DNA from: Flavobacteriales bacterium | GTDB taxonomy: Bacteria > Bacteroidota > Bacteroidia > NS11-12g > UBA955 | Direction: 5' to 3' | DNA length: 40,806 nucleotides | Assembly (NCBI GenBank): GCA_947463095.1 | Contig: CANHRE010000014.1 | Location: 1 to 40,806, forward strand | In this document: piece by piece, positions 8,393-16,571 of the stretch | Position numbering within the stretch: position 1 is the stretch's first letter | How the letters are laid out: each line of letters opens with the position of its first letter | Program-made: the position numbers and the translations under genes | The notes under the pieces: generated by a model | The model's input: the letters and a program-made list of their open reading frames with translations, nothing else | The model's database searches: none | Told to the model about the DNA's origin: nothing

Positions 8393-9294
8393 CGCAAACG
8401 CTGCTGCAATATGGCAAAAAGTCCGGCAAGTGCAGGCAGCAGCACATTAAACAGATAGATGCACAAGGCGGCTGTGGTAAGCGCCAAATCATTGCCGACG
8501 GGGATGACCATCATGGGTACGGCAACACGCACGCCCACGTCTACCAAGGCGATGGAGGGGAAGAAGCTTTGAACGAAAAAAATGAGGGCCACACTCCACC
8601 AGGCGGAAAGCGGATCGGAAAGCACACCAAAATGCAGCAACAGAAACGCATAGGTGCTGCTGAACACCAGGTATCGCAGCACCGAGATACCGAACACAAG
8701 GGCCATATCACCCCAGCGCAGTACCCGAACACGTTCCAGTGCCTGTTGAAGGGCATTGGAAGTTCGCGAGGGCACCCTGCCGCTGCGGTGAAGCCAAAAG
8801 GCGATAATTAGAAACAGCAGCAGAAAGGCCGGAGCCAGGGTTTTTGCGGCAGGGGGCAGCAAATCCGGCAGCATCCAGCCCGCAGCGAGGCCACAAAGGA
8901 TGGTCACCAGCATCTGTGTCATACTGCCGAAAACCGACAGGGCAGCAGCAGAAATACGCTGTTCCGGATTCACCCACATAAGGCGCCCGATATATTCTCC
9001 TATGCGAAAGGGGATGATGTTACTCACGGCTGCGCCGGCCAGGGTTCCGCGAATGGCATGGCCCGTGCTGCATTCCTGAAGGTGTCGCAGCAGGCTCCGC
9101 CATTTCAAGGATTCCAGCAGCCAATTCAGCGCCGACGCCAGCAACAGCGCAGGCCAGAGCCAGGGGCTTTGCCGCGATACCATACCCAGCAACTGCAAAG
9201 GGTCGGGAAACCCCTTCAGCTCGCGCAGCATCAGCCACACAAAACACAACACAAACAGCAGGCGCAGGATTTGCCAGAAGCGTTTCCTGTTCAT
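8389..9294 (-). CDS. LPG_synthase_TM / UPF0104 family membrane protein (second copy)
   Basis: A 301-residue polytopic protein with roughly seven or eight hydrophobic segments, beginning RLLFVLCFVWLMLRELKG. It carries the UPF0104 signature around residues 60-110 (LLESLKWRSLL, GAAVSNIIPFRIGEYIGRL). This family is the membrane domain related to lysylphosphatidylglycerol synthase/flippase (MprF) and AglD. Stand-alone copies are thought to move or modify lipid-linked substrates across the inner membrane. It is a distant paralogue of the product at 9772-10788, lying on the other side of the heptose adenylyltransferase gene. It overlaps both neighbours by 4 bp. No catalytic domain is fused to it. 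Confidence 0.82.
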   Translation of the reverse strand: MNRKRFWQILRLLFVLCFVWLMLRELKGFPDPLQLLGMVSRQSPWLWPALLLASALNWLLESLKWRSLLRHLQECSTGHAIRGTLAGAAVSNIIPFRIGEYIGRLMWVNPEQRISAAALSVFGSMTQMLVTILCGLAAGWMLPDLLPPAAKTLAPAFLLLFLIIAFWLHRSGRVPSRTSNALQQALERVRVLRWGDMALVFGISVLRYLVFSSTYAFLLLHFGVLSDPLSAWWSVALIFFVQSFFPSIALVDVGVRVAVPMMVIPVGNDLALTTAALCIYLFNVLLPALAGLFAILQQRLR

Positions 9295-9794
9295 GCGCCT
9301 CCCTGATGTGCTTTCAGGATTTTTTGTTCGATGGATGTGGTAGAATAGCCTGGAACAAAGGGGATGGTAAGTATCTTACCCCCACGGGCAGTAACCAGGT
9401 CGTAACCCACAATATCTTCCGGACGGTAATCAGCGCCTTTTACCAACACATCGGGACCAATTTCCCGAATCAACTCCAGCGGTGTTGGTTCATCAAACAG
9501 CACCACAGCACCAACCGAGGCCAAGGCTGCCAGCACCTGCGCCCTTGCCTGCTCATCCTGTATAGGTCGGGAAGGCGACTTGTCCAGGCTGCGTACACTG
9601 TGATCTGTATTCAGTCCTATCACCAGCACATCGCCCAGCAGGGAGGCTTCCTCCAGATAACGCACATGACCGGGGTGCAACAAATCGAAGCAACCATTGG
9701 TAAACACAATACGTTGTCCGCTGGTGTGCAGTCGTGCCCCAAAAGCAACGGCTTCTTCACGGGGTATAATCTTATCCGATATTCTGGTTTTCAT
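9291..9794 (-). CDS. rfaE2: D-glycero-beta-D-manno-heptose 1-phosphate adenylyltransferase (RfaE2-type)
   Basis: The 167-residue nucleotidyltransferase activates heptose 1-phosphate with ATP to give ADP-heptose for lipopolysaccharide core synthesis. The cytidylyltransferase-like fold begins IVFTNGCFDLLHPGHVRYLEEA, whose HPGH is the HxGH nucleotide-binding motif. It continues with LVIGLNTDHSVRSLDK and the family motif PDVLVKGADYRPEDIVG near residue 114. The C-terminal FVPGYSTTSIEQKI is the ISSTxxI-type motif of the family. It lacks the kinase half found in bifunctional HldE, and the partner kinase is not in the window. The start lies 23 bp inside the upstream membrane gene, which fits translational coupling. 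Glycerol-3-phosphate cytidylyltransferase is a less likely alternative. Confidence 0.9.
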   Translation of the reverse strand: MKTRISDKIIPREEAVAFGARLHTSGQRIVFTNGCFDLLHPGHVRYLEEASLLGDVLVIGLNTDHSVRSLDKSPSRPIQDEQARAQVLAALASVGAVVLFDEPTPLELIREIGPDVLVKGADYRPEDIVGYDLVTARGGKILTIPFVPGYSTTSIEQKILKAHQGGA

Positions 9795-10788
9795 CGGATG
9801 CTTTGTTCAGTTTTTGCATGGCCATCCAAAACCACAGGTAGGCTATGCTTCCGGTAATCAGGATAAGGATGTTGTTGAAGGCCAGGTTCAGCAGGGCGTA
9901 GTTGGCTGCATCCTGTTCGGCGATGCCGTACACCTGGGCTATGCCATGTGCAATGGGAAATACGATACCCAGTCCGGCAGGTGCGGGGATGCTGATGCCT
10001 ATAGCAGAAAACAATACGATGCTCAGTCCGGCGGTGGGCCAGAGGTGCGCTGTGGCCGGAAGGGCCTTCATGAGCATCCAGGCAGAAAGGGCATAACACA
10101 TCCAGATGCCGAGGCTGCTCAATACGAAGAGCAACGGCTGTTGCAGGAGCAGGATGCTGCGCAAGCCACTCGACAAGCGCTGCAACAACCCTTCACCGCC
10201 ATCTGTAGGCGTTCTTTTATTCCTGCGGGAAAGCACCACAATCCCAATGAGCAACAGAGCCACGGCGCCGGCACCCGCAAGAAGGAGTCCGGTGGTGCCG
10301 AGCTTGCCGTAGACAGGATGCCAAATATGTTCCTGCACGTAGCCGAACAGGTACTTAAATTCAAAGAGCAGCGCTGCACTGAACATCAGGCCCAGCAACA
10401 GTACGTCTACGATGCGTTCGGTGATAACCGTACCCAACAGCAGCGCCACGGGGATGCGTTCCGAGCGCGACAGCATCGCGCAGCGCAGCAGCTCGCCTCC
10501 GCGTGAGGTACCTGCATTTAATAGGTAGCCACTGAGCACCGCCAGATAGCTGCGCAGGTTGTTCATGCGGTAACCCAGGGGCTGCAACAGGTAGTTCCAG
10601 CGGTATGCACGAAGGAAATGGGCCAGCAAGGTGATGCATGATGCGCCGAGTACCCAGGATAAACGGGCTCCGGTGAGGGCGTTCCAGGAAGACCGTAAAT
10701 CCACCTTCTGCAGAATGAGCCATAGCAACAGCAGTGCAAGCAGCAGAAACACCAGGTTGACCAGAACCTTGCGGTGAGACGGTTTCAC
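9772..10788 (-). CDS. LPG_synthase_TM / UPF0104 family membrane protein (first copy)
   Basis: A 338-residue polytopic protein with seven to nine hydrophobic segments (VLVNLVFLLLALLLLWLIL at the start). The UPF0104 signature lies near residues 65-110 (RWNYLLQPLGYRM, SGYLLNAGTSRGGELLRC). The later VLFSAIGISIPAPAGLGIVFP near residue 275 matches the family's conserved P-x-PGGLG-type loop. It probably acts as an inner-membrane lipid-linked substrate flippase or transporter. It overlaps panD by 4 bp upstream and the heptose adenylyltransferase by 23 bp downstream. Sequence resemblance to the copy at 8389-9294 is mainly in the signature region, so duplication, if it happened, was old. Confidence 0.83.
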   Translation of the reverse strand: MKPSHRKVLVNLVFLLLALLLLWLILQKVDLRSSWNALTGARLSWVLGASCITLLAHFLRAYRWNYLLQPLGYRMNNLRSYLAVLSGYLLNAGTSRGGELLRCAMLSRSERIPVALLLGTVITERIVDVLLLGLMFSAALLFEFKYLFGYVQEHIWHPVYGKLGTTGLLLAGAGAVALLLIGIVVLSRRNKRTPTDGGEGLLQRLSSGLRSILLLQQPLLFVLSSLGIWMCYALSAWMLMKALPATAHLWPTAGLSIVLFSAIGISIPAPAGLGIVFPIAHGIAQVYGIAEQDAANYALLNLAFNNILILITGSIAYLWFWMAMQKLNKASDENQNIG

Positions 10789-11132
10789 AATAACTTATTT
10801 TGACGGTCGGGAAAAAGATTCTTCGGCTCATGCGCATCGGCTTCTTCCGGCGTCATGAGTCCAAAGGTCATAATAATCAGCTCATCACCCACCTGACCCT
10901 TGCGCGCCGCAGCGCCATTCAGACCAATGATGCCCGTGCCGCGATCGCCCGCGATGATGTATGTTTCAAATCGCTCCCCATTGTTGTTGTTCACAATGAG
11001 CACCTTTTGGTTGGGACGCATCCCGCAGGCATCCACCAAATTCATGTCAATGGTGATGCTTCCCGTATAGTTCAGTTCGGTTTGCGTGATGCGCACATTG
11101 TGGATTTTAGCCAGAAGTACTTCGATGAGCAT
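10785..11132 (-). CDS. panD: Aspartate 1-decarboxylase (proenzyme)
   Basis: The 115-residue proenzyme makes beta-alanine from L-aspartate for pantothenate and CoA synthesis. It self-cleaves between Gly24 and Ser25, seen here as NYTGSITID, to form the pyruvoyl cofactor. The N-terminal Lys9 (LLAKIHNVRIT), the central VNNNNGERFETYII and the GIIGLNGAAAR loop are all family hallmarks. Length is typical. It is the first gene of the envelope glycan operon and overlaps the next gene by 4 bp. A TAnnTTTG box lies 11 bp upstream. The pairing of panD with UPF0104 and rfaE2 genes is a neighbourhood relation, not a known shared pathway. Confidence 0.96.
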   Translation of the reverse strand: MLIEVLLAKIHNVRITQTELNYTGSITIDMNLVDACGMRPNQKVLIVNNNNGERFETYIIAGDRGTGIIGLNGAAARKGQVGDELIIMTFGLMTPEEADAHEPKNLFPDRQNKLL

Positions 11133-11143
11133 GATTCAGGCCT

Positions 11144-11151
11144 CAAAGATA
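11144..11151 (-). promoter_or_regulatory. -7 element of the panD operon
   Basis: TATCTTTG on the minus strand is an exact TAnnTTTG match. Only 11 nt separate it from the panD ATG, so the leader must be about 5 nt or absent. No TTG is seen 20 bp upstream. Confidence 0.55.
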
Positions 11152-11212
11152 ACAAGAGCCCTCCGTTGAATTCTACGTTAAAAATTCCATTTCATCCGCA
11201 TGAAACCATAGT

Positions 11213-11220
11213 TATATTTG
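11213..11220 (+). promoter_or_regulatory. -7 element of the lipoprotein gene
   Basis: TATATTTG is an exact TAnnTTTG match ending 17 bp before the ATG at 11238. It places the start well downstream of the track's 10800, whose N-terminal 146 codons run antisense to panD. Confidence 0.6.
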
Positions 11221-11237
11221 CTCTGTTCAACTTAATT

Positions 11238-11744
11238 ATGAAAAACTTCATATTGCCTTCATTGCTGCCTTTGCTGCTGCTGGCATCCTGCGCAGGCGAA
11301 ACAAAACAGCTGGAGCATGAAATAAGCTTGCCTCTTAACTGCTCAGGCCCGCTGTTTGAAGGCAGCAACACCGCAGCCCCTGAATTCAGAAATTTTATGG
11401 ACTCGCTATTGAAGTCCAAAGGATATACTTCCGAACAACTTCACTCGGTGAAGCTGGTATCGGCCATGTTGAGTACAGAAGACAGCGCTGGCTTTGACAA
11501 CAGCGCCAGCGCAACACTAAGCATGTCCACTCCGAAATCGAACATGCAGGAGGTTGCCGTTCTCAATCCGCTGCCCAAAGGCAGCAAAACCATTACCCTA
11601 AAAACGTCCGATGAACGGGAACTGCGTGGTTACTTTGCAGAACCGAACATCAGCATGGTTTGCGATGTGAACCTCCTGAAAGACCGCGACCCCGACTTCA
11701 TCATGAACGGCAAGTTCCGTTTCCGCATTTTTGTAAAGCCCTAA
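11238..11744 (+). CDS. Predicted lipoprotein, unknown function
   Basis: A 168-residue protein with a lipoprotein signal peptide: MKNFILPSLLPLLLLASC, with LASC as the lipobox and Cys18 as the lipidated residue. The mature part has no family I recognise. It holds one short helix (FRNFMDSLLKSKGYTSEQL) followed by alternating strand-like segments ending in FRFRIFVKP, suggesting a small beta-sandwich on the periplasmic or outer-membrane surface. The start is set by the lipobox and the promoter, not by the longer ORF. A DUF2147 gene follows after 24 bp and the pair ends at a strong terminator, so the two are likely co-transcribed. Confidence 0.78.
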   Translation: MKNFILPSLLPLLLLASCAGETKQLEHEISLPLNCSGPLFEGSNTAAPEFRNFMDSLLKSKGYTSEQLHSVKLVSAMLSTEDSAGFDNSASATLSMSTPKSNMQEVAVLNPLPKGSKTITLKTSDERELRGYFAEPNISMVCDVNLLKDRDPDFIMNGKFRFRIFVKP

Positions 11745-11768
11745 ACCCTCCAATAAAAATACCGAATC

Positions 11769-12221
11769 ATGAGCATCAGAAACCTGTTATTCAGCATCCT
11801 CGGCATCGGCATGCTGGCCTCCTTCAGTCCCGCCGACGACGGCGACCGACTGATCGGCGTGTGGGAACCCAGCAACGGCAAAGCCCGCGTAAAGGTGGAA
11901 AAAATCAGCGGCAAGTACTACGGCAAGATAGTATGGCTGCGTGAACCTATCGACCCGCAAACCAAACTGCCCAAGGTAGACAAGAACAATCCCGATGTGA
12001 ACATGCGCACCGTGCCGTTGAAAGGCTACCGCATGCTCAAGGACTTCGCATATAAGGGCAGCAATGAATGGTCTGACGGCACCATCTACGACCCGGAAAA
12101 CGGCAGCACTTACAACTGCGTTATCAAGATGAAGGATGCCAATACCCTGGACATCCGCGGATATATCGGCATCCAGACGTTTGGCCGCACCGACGTGTGG
12201 AAACGTCTGAAAGTGAACTGA
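11769..12221 (+). CDS. DUF2147 exported protein
   Basis: A 150-residue protein with a signal peptide (LLFSILGIGMLASFSPAD) and a single DUF2147 domain. Visible DUF2147 marks are LIGVWEPSNGKARVKV near residue 29, YYGKIVWL near residue 51, GSNEWSDGTIYDPENGSTYNC near residue 97 and the end strand TFGRTDVWKR. These describe a lipocalin-like barrel facing the periplasm. The domain has no assigned biochemical role. It is the second gene of a two-gene unit with the lipoprotein, which may mean both act in the envelope. Confidence 0.87.
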   Translation: MSIRNLLFSILGIGMLASFSPADDGDRLIGVWEPSNGKARVKVEKISGKYYGKIVWLREPIDPQTKLPKVDKNNPDVNMRTVPLKGYRMLKDFAYKGSNEWSDGTIYDPENGSTYNCVIKMKDANTLDIRGYIGIQTFGRTDVWKRLKVN

Positions 12222-12241
12222 TTGTTTCCAAAATCTCCCCA

Positions 12242-12273
12242 TAAAAAAAACCGGCCTGGGCCGGTTTTTTTTA
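12242..12273. terminator. Bidirectional terminator
   Basis: AAAAACCGGCC TGG GCCGGTTTTT forms a GC-rich stem with a tight loop, flanked by A and T tracts on both sides. It serves the convergent DUF2147 and DUF6268 genes. Confidence 0.9.
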
Positions 12274-12290
12274 TGGGGTAATGAACCAAA

Positions 12291-13352
12291 TCAAGGACTG
12301 ACCAGGTTGAGCGAAATCTGGAAGTAGGGCGCGGGGCTTAGAGAATTCTGCATCAGGAATGGCTGTTCTCCAAAAAAACCGCGGAAGAAGTTCCCGCGAT
12401 CCACGTTATAACTGTAATTGGCACGAACTCCCGCCTGGGCGCTGAGCCAGAGGAAGCCGTGCAGGCTGTGTTCATAGGTGAAGCGGAAGCGGAGTTCACT
12501 GCGGCGCAACTCAAAATCGGGAATGCCGAAAGCTTTGGCGCCCTGAATCCAGTAGCTGCCGCCTTCCAGCTCATAGCCAAAAAACAGCAGGTTGCGCGGG
12601 TTGAAGGTGCGGCGTATGGCGGCACGCGCGGGAAAGAGCATTTCCACCCCATATTTACGTGATGGCCAGGTATAATTGAGCAGCAACGCCGGGATGTAGT
12701 TGATTTCCCCAGCCCTCCAGGTGCGCACCGCCCCTAGAGCCCACTGCTTGCGGTCGTGTACTTTTTTCCCGTACAACACCGCAGCGCTGCTTTTTGCATA
12801 ATCGAAGGCTGCTCCGAGTGTGTTTAAACTATAATCGCCATTCACTTCGAGTTGGCCCTGAAACAACAAAAAGCGCTGATCGTCTAAAGGCTTGAACACC
12901 GTGGTATTGAGCGCTGCACTGCGGAAACCATTCAGCAGAAAATCTGAATTGCTCGGAGGGCGAAGCAAACCGCCTCCGGCTTTTTCCGAATAGCGCTGCT
13001 CCAGGTAATTCGCGCCGACCGTCCAGGTGAGTGCATTTTTTGAAATTACCGGAATATTCGCCGAGAAGCGCAGTCCCCGGCTGTTGCTGATGTTGCGGCT
13101 GATCGCATTACTACCCGCAAAAGAATCCAGGTTCATGGAATAAGGCCCCTGGATATCGTAGCCCAGGCTGATCAGCTTTTGCGGACTCAGGTCGAGCACT
13201 TTGCTGGTACAAAAGCGGCGGGCGCCATTATCGGCAAAGCCCAGGTTCTCGTACTGGCTGAAATCTTCTTCCGCCGCGGCGGTGTCATTCTGTGCAAGAA
13301 GTGGCTGCACCAAGAAGCATGATGCTGCAGTGATGATGTGAAGTAATTTCAT
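12291..13352 (-). CDS. DUF6268 outer-membrane beta-barrel protein
   Basis: A 353-residue protein with a signal peptide cleaved after LLAQ (MKLLHIITAASCFLVQPLLAQ). The rest alternates aromatic-rich amphipathic strands with short turns (LTWTVGANYLEQRYS, LRFRFTYEHSLHGFLW, VRANYSYNV) and ends PYFQISLNLVSP, a typical outer-membrane insertion end. The pattern fits the DUF6268 barrel family of Bacteroidota, whose function is unknown. I start at MKLL rather than the track's MDFLMKLL because it gives a cleaner signal peptide. The gene is monocistronic. It has a CATCTTTG box just upstream and shares a terminator with the gene opposite. Confidence 0.75.
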   Translation of the reverse strand: MKLLHIITAASCFLVQPLLAQNDTAAAEEDFSQYENLGFADNGARRFCTSKVLDLSPQKLISLGYDIQGPYSMNLDSFAGSNAISRNISNSRGLRFSANIPVISKNALTWTVGANYLEQRYSEKAGGGLLRPPSNSDFLLNGFRSAALNTTVFKPLDDQRFLLFQGQLEVNGDYSLNTLGAAFDYAKSSAAVLYGKKVHDRKQWALGAVRTWRAGEINYIPALLLNYTWPSRKYGVEMLFPARAAIRRTFNPRNLLFFGYELEGGSYWIQGAKAFGIPDFELRRSELRFRFTYEHSLHGFLWLSAQAGVRANYSYNVDRGNFFRGFFGEQPFLMQNSLSPAPYFQISLNLVSP

Positions 13353-13402
13353 AAGAAAGTCCAAAGATGCACAAAATAGGATAAATCAGCCCGGGCTGCT
13401 TA

Positions 13403-13433
13403 TTGGTTTAACCAAGCAAAACGCGCAAATTTG
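13403..13433 (+). promoter_or_regulatory. Promoter of the YfhO gene and following operon
   Basis: TTG (13403-13405) lies 20 bp before CAAATTTG (13426-13433), one mismatch from TAnnTTTG. The ATG comes 10 bp later, again implying a very short leader. Confidence 0.55.
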
Positions 13434-13443
13434 GGGCTTCGTT

Positions 13444-15957
13444 ATGAAAGATAAATTGCGCGCCATCGGGCTTCCGCTCTTGCTGTGCCTGATTATTTCA
13501 GCCCTGTACACCCTACCTACCTTTAACGGGAAGATTCACTCTCAAAGCGACGTAAACCAGGGTTTGCTGAGTTTAACTGAAGCCAATAAATACAAGGAAC
13601 GCGACGGGCATCTGCCCTACTGGACCAATGCCATCTTCAGCGGCATGCCCACTACTTTGATTGGCGGACGGCCTTCCGACAACCTGATTGCTAAAGCCAA
13701 CCACGTATTCCTGAAGGCATTATATCCTTACCGCATCATGGCTGTGAACATGATTGGTTTTATGGTATTGCTTTTGGCTCTGGGCATTACACCCTGGCTG
13801 GCTGCCGGCGGCGCGGTGGCTTATTCTTTCGCTACCTACAGCATCAGCAGTATTGAAGCGGCACATTACACTAAATGCCTTGCCATGGGTGTGATGCCGG
13901 CCATCCTTGGCGGCCTCATCATGATCATGAAGCGCAACTACCTGTGGGGCTTGTTCACCACGGCTTTCAGCTTAAGCCTTCAGATTTATTATTTCCACTA
14001 TCAGATTACCTATTATACCGCTATCCTCATTGGCATCTTCGCCGTTTTCTATGCCTATCAGATGATACGCGAGCGCAACTGGAGGCAGCTGTTGATTGGC
14101 GGTACTTTGGCGCTGGTGGCGGGAACCCTAGGGGTGGTATCCAACATCAGCAAGCTGAAAACCACTTCTGAATATGCCGAGCAGTCCATGCGCGGAGGTT
14201 CTGCCCTCGCCACCAACGACGCGGCGCCTGCCAACGGCGCAGGAAGCGAAGTGGGCAACAAGGGCTTGAACAGGGACTATGCTTTTGGATGGAGCTACGG
14301 CTTGGCCGAAACCTTCACGCTGATTATTCCCGGCTTTGAAGGAAGAAGCAGCAACGAAAATCTTGGCGGACGTTCTTCCGGACTGTACGAAGACCTTACT
14401 GCAGGCGGCGCCGACCCGGGTCAGGCGAAGGAATTTGCCGAGCGGGCACCCACCTATTTCGGTGACCTGCCCTTTACCAGCGGCCCCGTATATGTAGGTG
14501 CTGCCATCATGTTCCTTTTTGTGCTTAGCCTGTTTGTGGTGCGCGACGCCATTCGCTGGCCCATCCTTGTTGCCCTGGCGGTGTCGCTCTTCCTGGCCTG
14601 GGGCCGCAACTTCGCACTGCTCAATGACTTCCTCTTTGAAACCCTTCCCTACTACAATAAGTTCCGTACACCCATGATGGCCCTTACCATCGCTCAGGTG
14701 ATGATTCCCCTGATGGCTCTGCTGGGCCTCCAAAAGTGGCTGAGTAAGGAGGTGAGTGCTGCAGACAAGCTGGGCAGCCTGAAAAAAGCCGGAATGATTA
14801 CCGGAGGTTTTGTGCTGCTGTTTGGCCTTATCGGCAGCTTCATGCGCGAATTTTCTTCAACAGAAGATGGACAGATGCAGGCCTTTCTGTCCGACGCCCT
14901 GCAAAGTGCGCGTGCCTCTATGGTACGCATGGATTCATTGCGCTCCCTGCTGTTTATCGGACTGAGTTTCGGCCTGCTTTGGTATTGGCTGAAGGGCCGT
15001 GTGAAAGACAATCTGCTTTACTACGGCATCATCGCCATCATGTTGCTTGACCTGGGCGGACTTGCCTGGCATTACCTCGGTTGGAAAGACTATAAATTCA
15101 AATACCGCCTCGACCCTCAGGTAGAGCAAACTCAGGCCGATGATGAAATTATGGCCGATAAAGACCCGCATTTCCGCGTGTTTGAACTGACTCCCAACCG
15201 AGATCCATTCTCCGACAACCGCGGCGCCAAGTTCCACAAGCTGATCAACGGCTATCATCCTGCAAAGCTGAGCGTATACCAGGACCTGATCCTGAACCAC
15301 CTGGGTAAGAACAACCCAAAGGTACTGGACATGCTGAACTGCAAGTATTATATCGGATACGACGACAAAGGTCAGTCGATGGCACAGCAACGCCCCACGG
15401 CCCTTGGAAATGCCTGGTTTGTGAAGCAGTTACGCTGGGTTGCCGATCCGCGCAGCGAAATCAACGCGCTAAAAGCCGGCAACATGCCCCAGGACACCCT
15501 GAATGATTCCATGCCAGAGCTGCCTTCGGCAAACTTTATGCCTGATGCGGAAGCGTTAGCGCAGAAGATGAACGGCACCGTGAACAACGAGCAAATTCTG
15601 GGCAGTGGCGGCACTTACATGCTGGATAGTGCGGCGAGCATCAAACTCAGCAGTTACCATCCCGACTCCCTTCGATACAGGAGCAACAACAGTGCTGAAG
15701 GCCTGGCCGTGTTCTCAGAACTTTACTACCCCGGCTGGCGCGCCTATGTTGACGGAAAAGAAGTGCCTTACGGAAGAGTTAACTACGCGCTGCGTGCCCT
15801 GAAGATTCCCGCCGGCAGCCATGAGGTGCTGTTTGTATTCGCACCTGAAAAAGGACATAACTACGGACAGATGGAACTGGCCTGTTCCGTATTCATCCTG
15901 CTGCTGCTGCCCGCCGCCTTTATCCTTGGAAGAAAGAAAGAACAAGAAGCTGCTTAA
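13444..15957 (+). CDS. YfhO-family membrane protein
   Basis: An 837-residue inner-membrane protein with about a dozen helices in the first 560 residues and a C-terminal periplasmic region. YfhO marks include the short periplasmic loop after helix 1 (QSDVNQG), PYRIMAVNMIGFMVLLLALG, and the conserved end ELYYPGWRAYVDGKEVPYGRVNYALRA with GSHEVLFVFAPE. A last helix closes the chain (ACSVFILLLLPAAFIL). Family members resemble GT-C glycosyltransferases; in Firmicutes YfhO is linked to glycosylation of teichoic acids, but no exact donor is known here. The adenylate kinase gene starts 4 bp after its stop. The start ATG is preceded by a promoter rather than a ribosome site. Confidence 0.9.
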   Translation: MKDKLRAIGLPLLLCLIISALYTLPTFNGKIHSQSDVNQGLLSLTEANKYKERDGHLPYWTNAIFSGMPTTLIGGRPSDNLIAKANHVFLKALYPYRIMAVNMIGFMVLLLALGITPWLAAGGAVAYSFATYSISSIEAAHYTKCLAMGVMPAILGGLIMIMKRNYLWGLFTTAFSLSLQIYYFHYQITYYTAILIGIFAVFYAYQMIRERNWRQLLIGGTLALVAGTLGVVSNISKLKTTSEYAEQSMRGGSALATNDAAPANGAGSEVGNKGLNRDYAFGWSYGLAETFTLIIPGFEGRSSNENLGGRSSGLYEDLTAGGADPGQAKEFAERAPTYFGDLPFTSGPVYVGAAIMFLFVLSLFVVRDAIRWPILVALAVSLFLAWGRNFALLNDFLFETLPYYNKFRTPMMALTIAQVMIPLMALLGLQKWLSKEVSAADKLGSLKKAGMITGGFVLLFGLIGSFMREFSSTEDGQMQAFLSDALQSARASMVRMDSLRSLLFIGLSFGLLWYWLKGRVKDNLLYYGIIAIMLLDLGGLAWHYLGWKDYKFKYRLDPQVEQTQADDEIMADKDPHFRVFELTPNRDPFSDNRGAKFHKLINGYHPAKLSVYQDLILNHLGKNNPKVLDMLNCKYYIGYDDKGQSMAQQRPTALGNAWFVKQLRWVADPRSEINALKAGNMPQDTLNDSMPELPSANFMPDAEALAQKMNGTVNNEQILGSGGTYMLDSAASIKLSSYHPDSLRYRSNNSAEGLAVFSELYYPGWRAYVDGKEVPYGRVNYALRALKIPAGSHEVLFVFAPEKGHNYGQMELACSVFILLLLPAAFILGRKKEQEAA

Positions 15958-15961
15958 GACC

Positions 15962-16558
15962 ATGAAGAACAAGCTGAACATCATCCTCTTCGGCCCTCCC
16001 GGCGCAGGAAAAGGCACCCAGAGCGAGAAACTGCTGGCACATTACCAACTGAAGCATATCTCCACGGGCGACATCCTGCGGGCGGAACGTAAAGCCGGTA
16101 CCGAACTGGGGCAGCAGGCCAACGCCTACATAGAAAAGGGTGAACTCGTTCCCGATCATGTGGTGATAGGCATGGTGGAGCAGGTGGTACGACAGCATCC
16201 CGATGCCCGCGGCTTCATCTTCGACGGATTCCCGCGCACCGAAGCACAGGGCGAAGCACTGGACCGTATGCTGGAACAACTGGACATGAACATCAGCATG
16301 GTGCTGGCACTGCAGGTAGATGAAGAAGAACTCACCCGCCGCCTGGTAGAACGTGGCAAACTAAGCGGCCGCGCCGACGACCTGGACGAAGCCACCATCC
16401 GCAACCGATTCCGTGTTTACAACAACGAAACTTCGCCGCTGATTGCCTTCTATAAAAACCAAGGCAAACTGCAGCATGTGCAGGGCATGGGCAGCGTGGA
16501 AGAAATATTTTCCAGCCTTTGCCGTTGTGTAGACAGTTCCCTGGCAGAAACCTATTAA
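15962..16558 (+). CDS. adk: Adenylate kinase
   Basis: The 198-residue enzyme interconverts ATP + AMP with 2 ADP. The P-loop GPPGAGKGTQ lies at residues 10-19. The AMP-binding STGDILRAE follows near residue 35, and FIFDGFPRTEAQ near residue 83 carries the DGFPR signature. The LID segment is the short type (RGKLSGRADD) without the zinc-binding insert, as usual in Bacteroidota. The track's start at 15821 runs back into the YfhO gene and adds 47 residues without character. The start at 15962, 4 bp after the YfhO stop, gives the family-standard N-terminus. Confidence 0.96.
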   Translation: MKNKLNIILFGPPGAGKGTQSEKLLAHYQLKHISTGDILRAERKAGTELGQQANAYIEKGELVPDHVVIGMVEQVVRQHPDARGFIFDGFPRTEAQGEALDRMLEQLDMNISMVLALQVDEEELTRRLVERGKLSGRADDLDEATIRNRFRVYNNETSPLIAFYKNQGKLQHVQGMGSVEEIFSSLCRCVDSSLAETY

Positions 16559-16571
16559 AATCCTATACATC

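Noticed and set aside
9697-10506. 269-aa plus-strand ORF antisense to the heptose enzyme and UPF0104 genes
   Set aside because: It is low-complexity, Gln/Arg/His-rich translation of the reverse strand of membrane-protein codons. The opposite frame has clear families.
10800-11237. N-terminal extension of the lipoprotein ORF
   Set aside because: The extension is antisense to panD. The lipobox and the TATATTTG promoter put the start at 11238.
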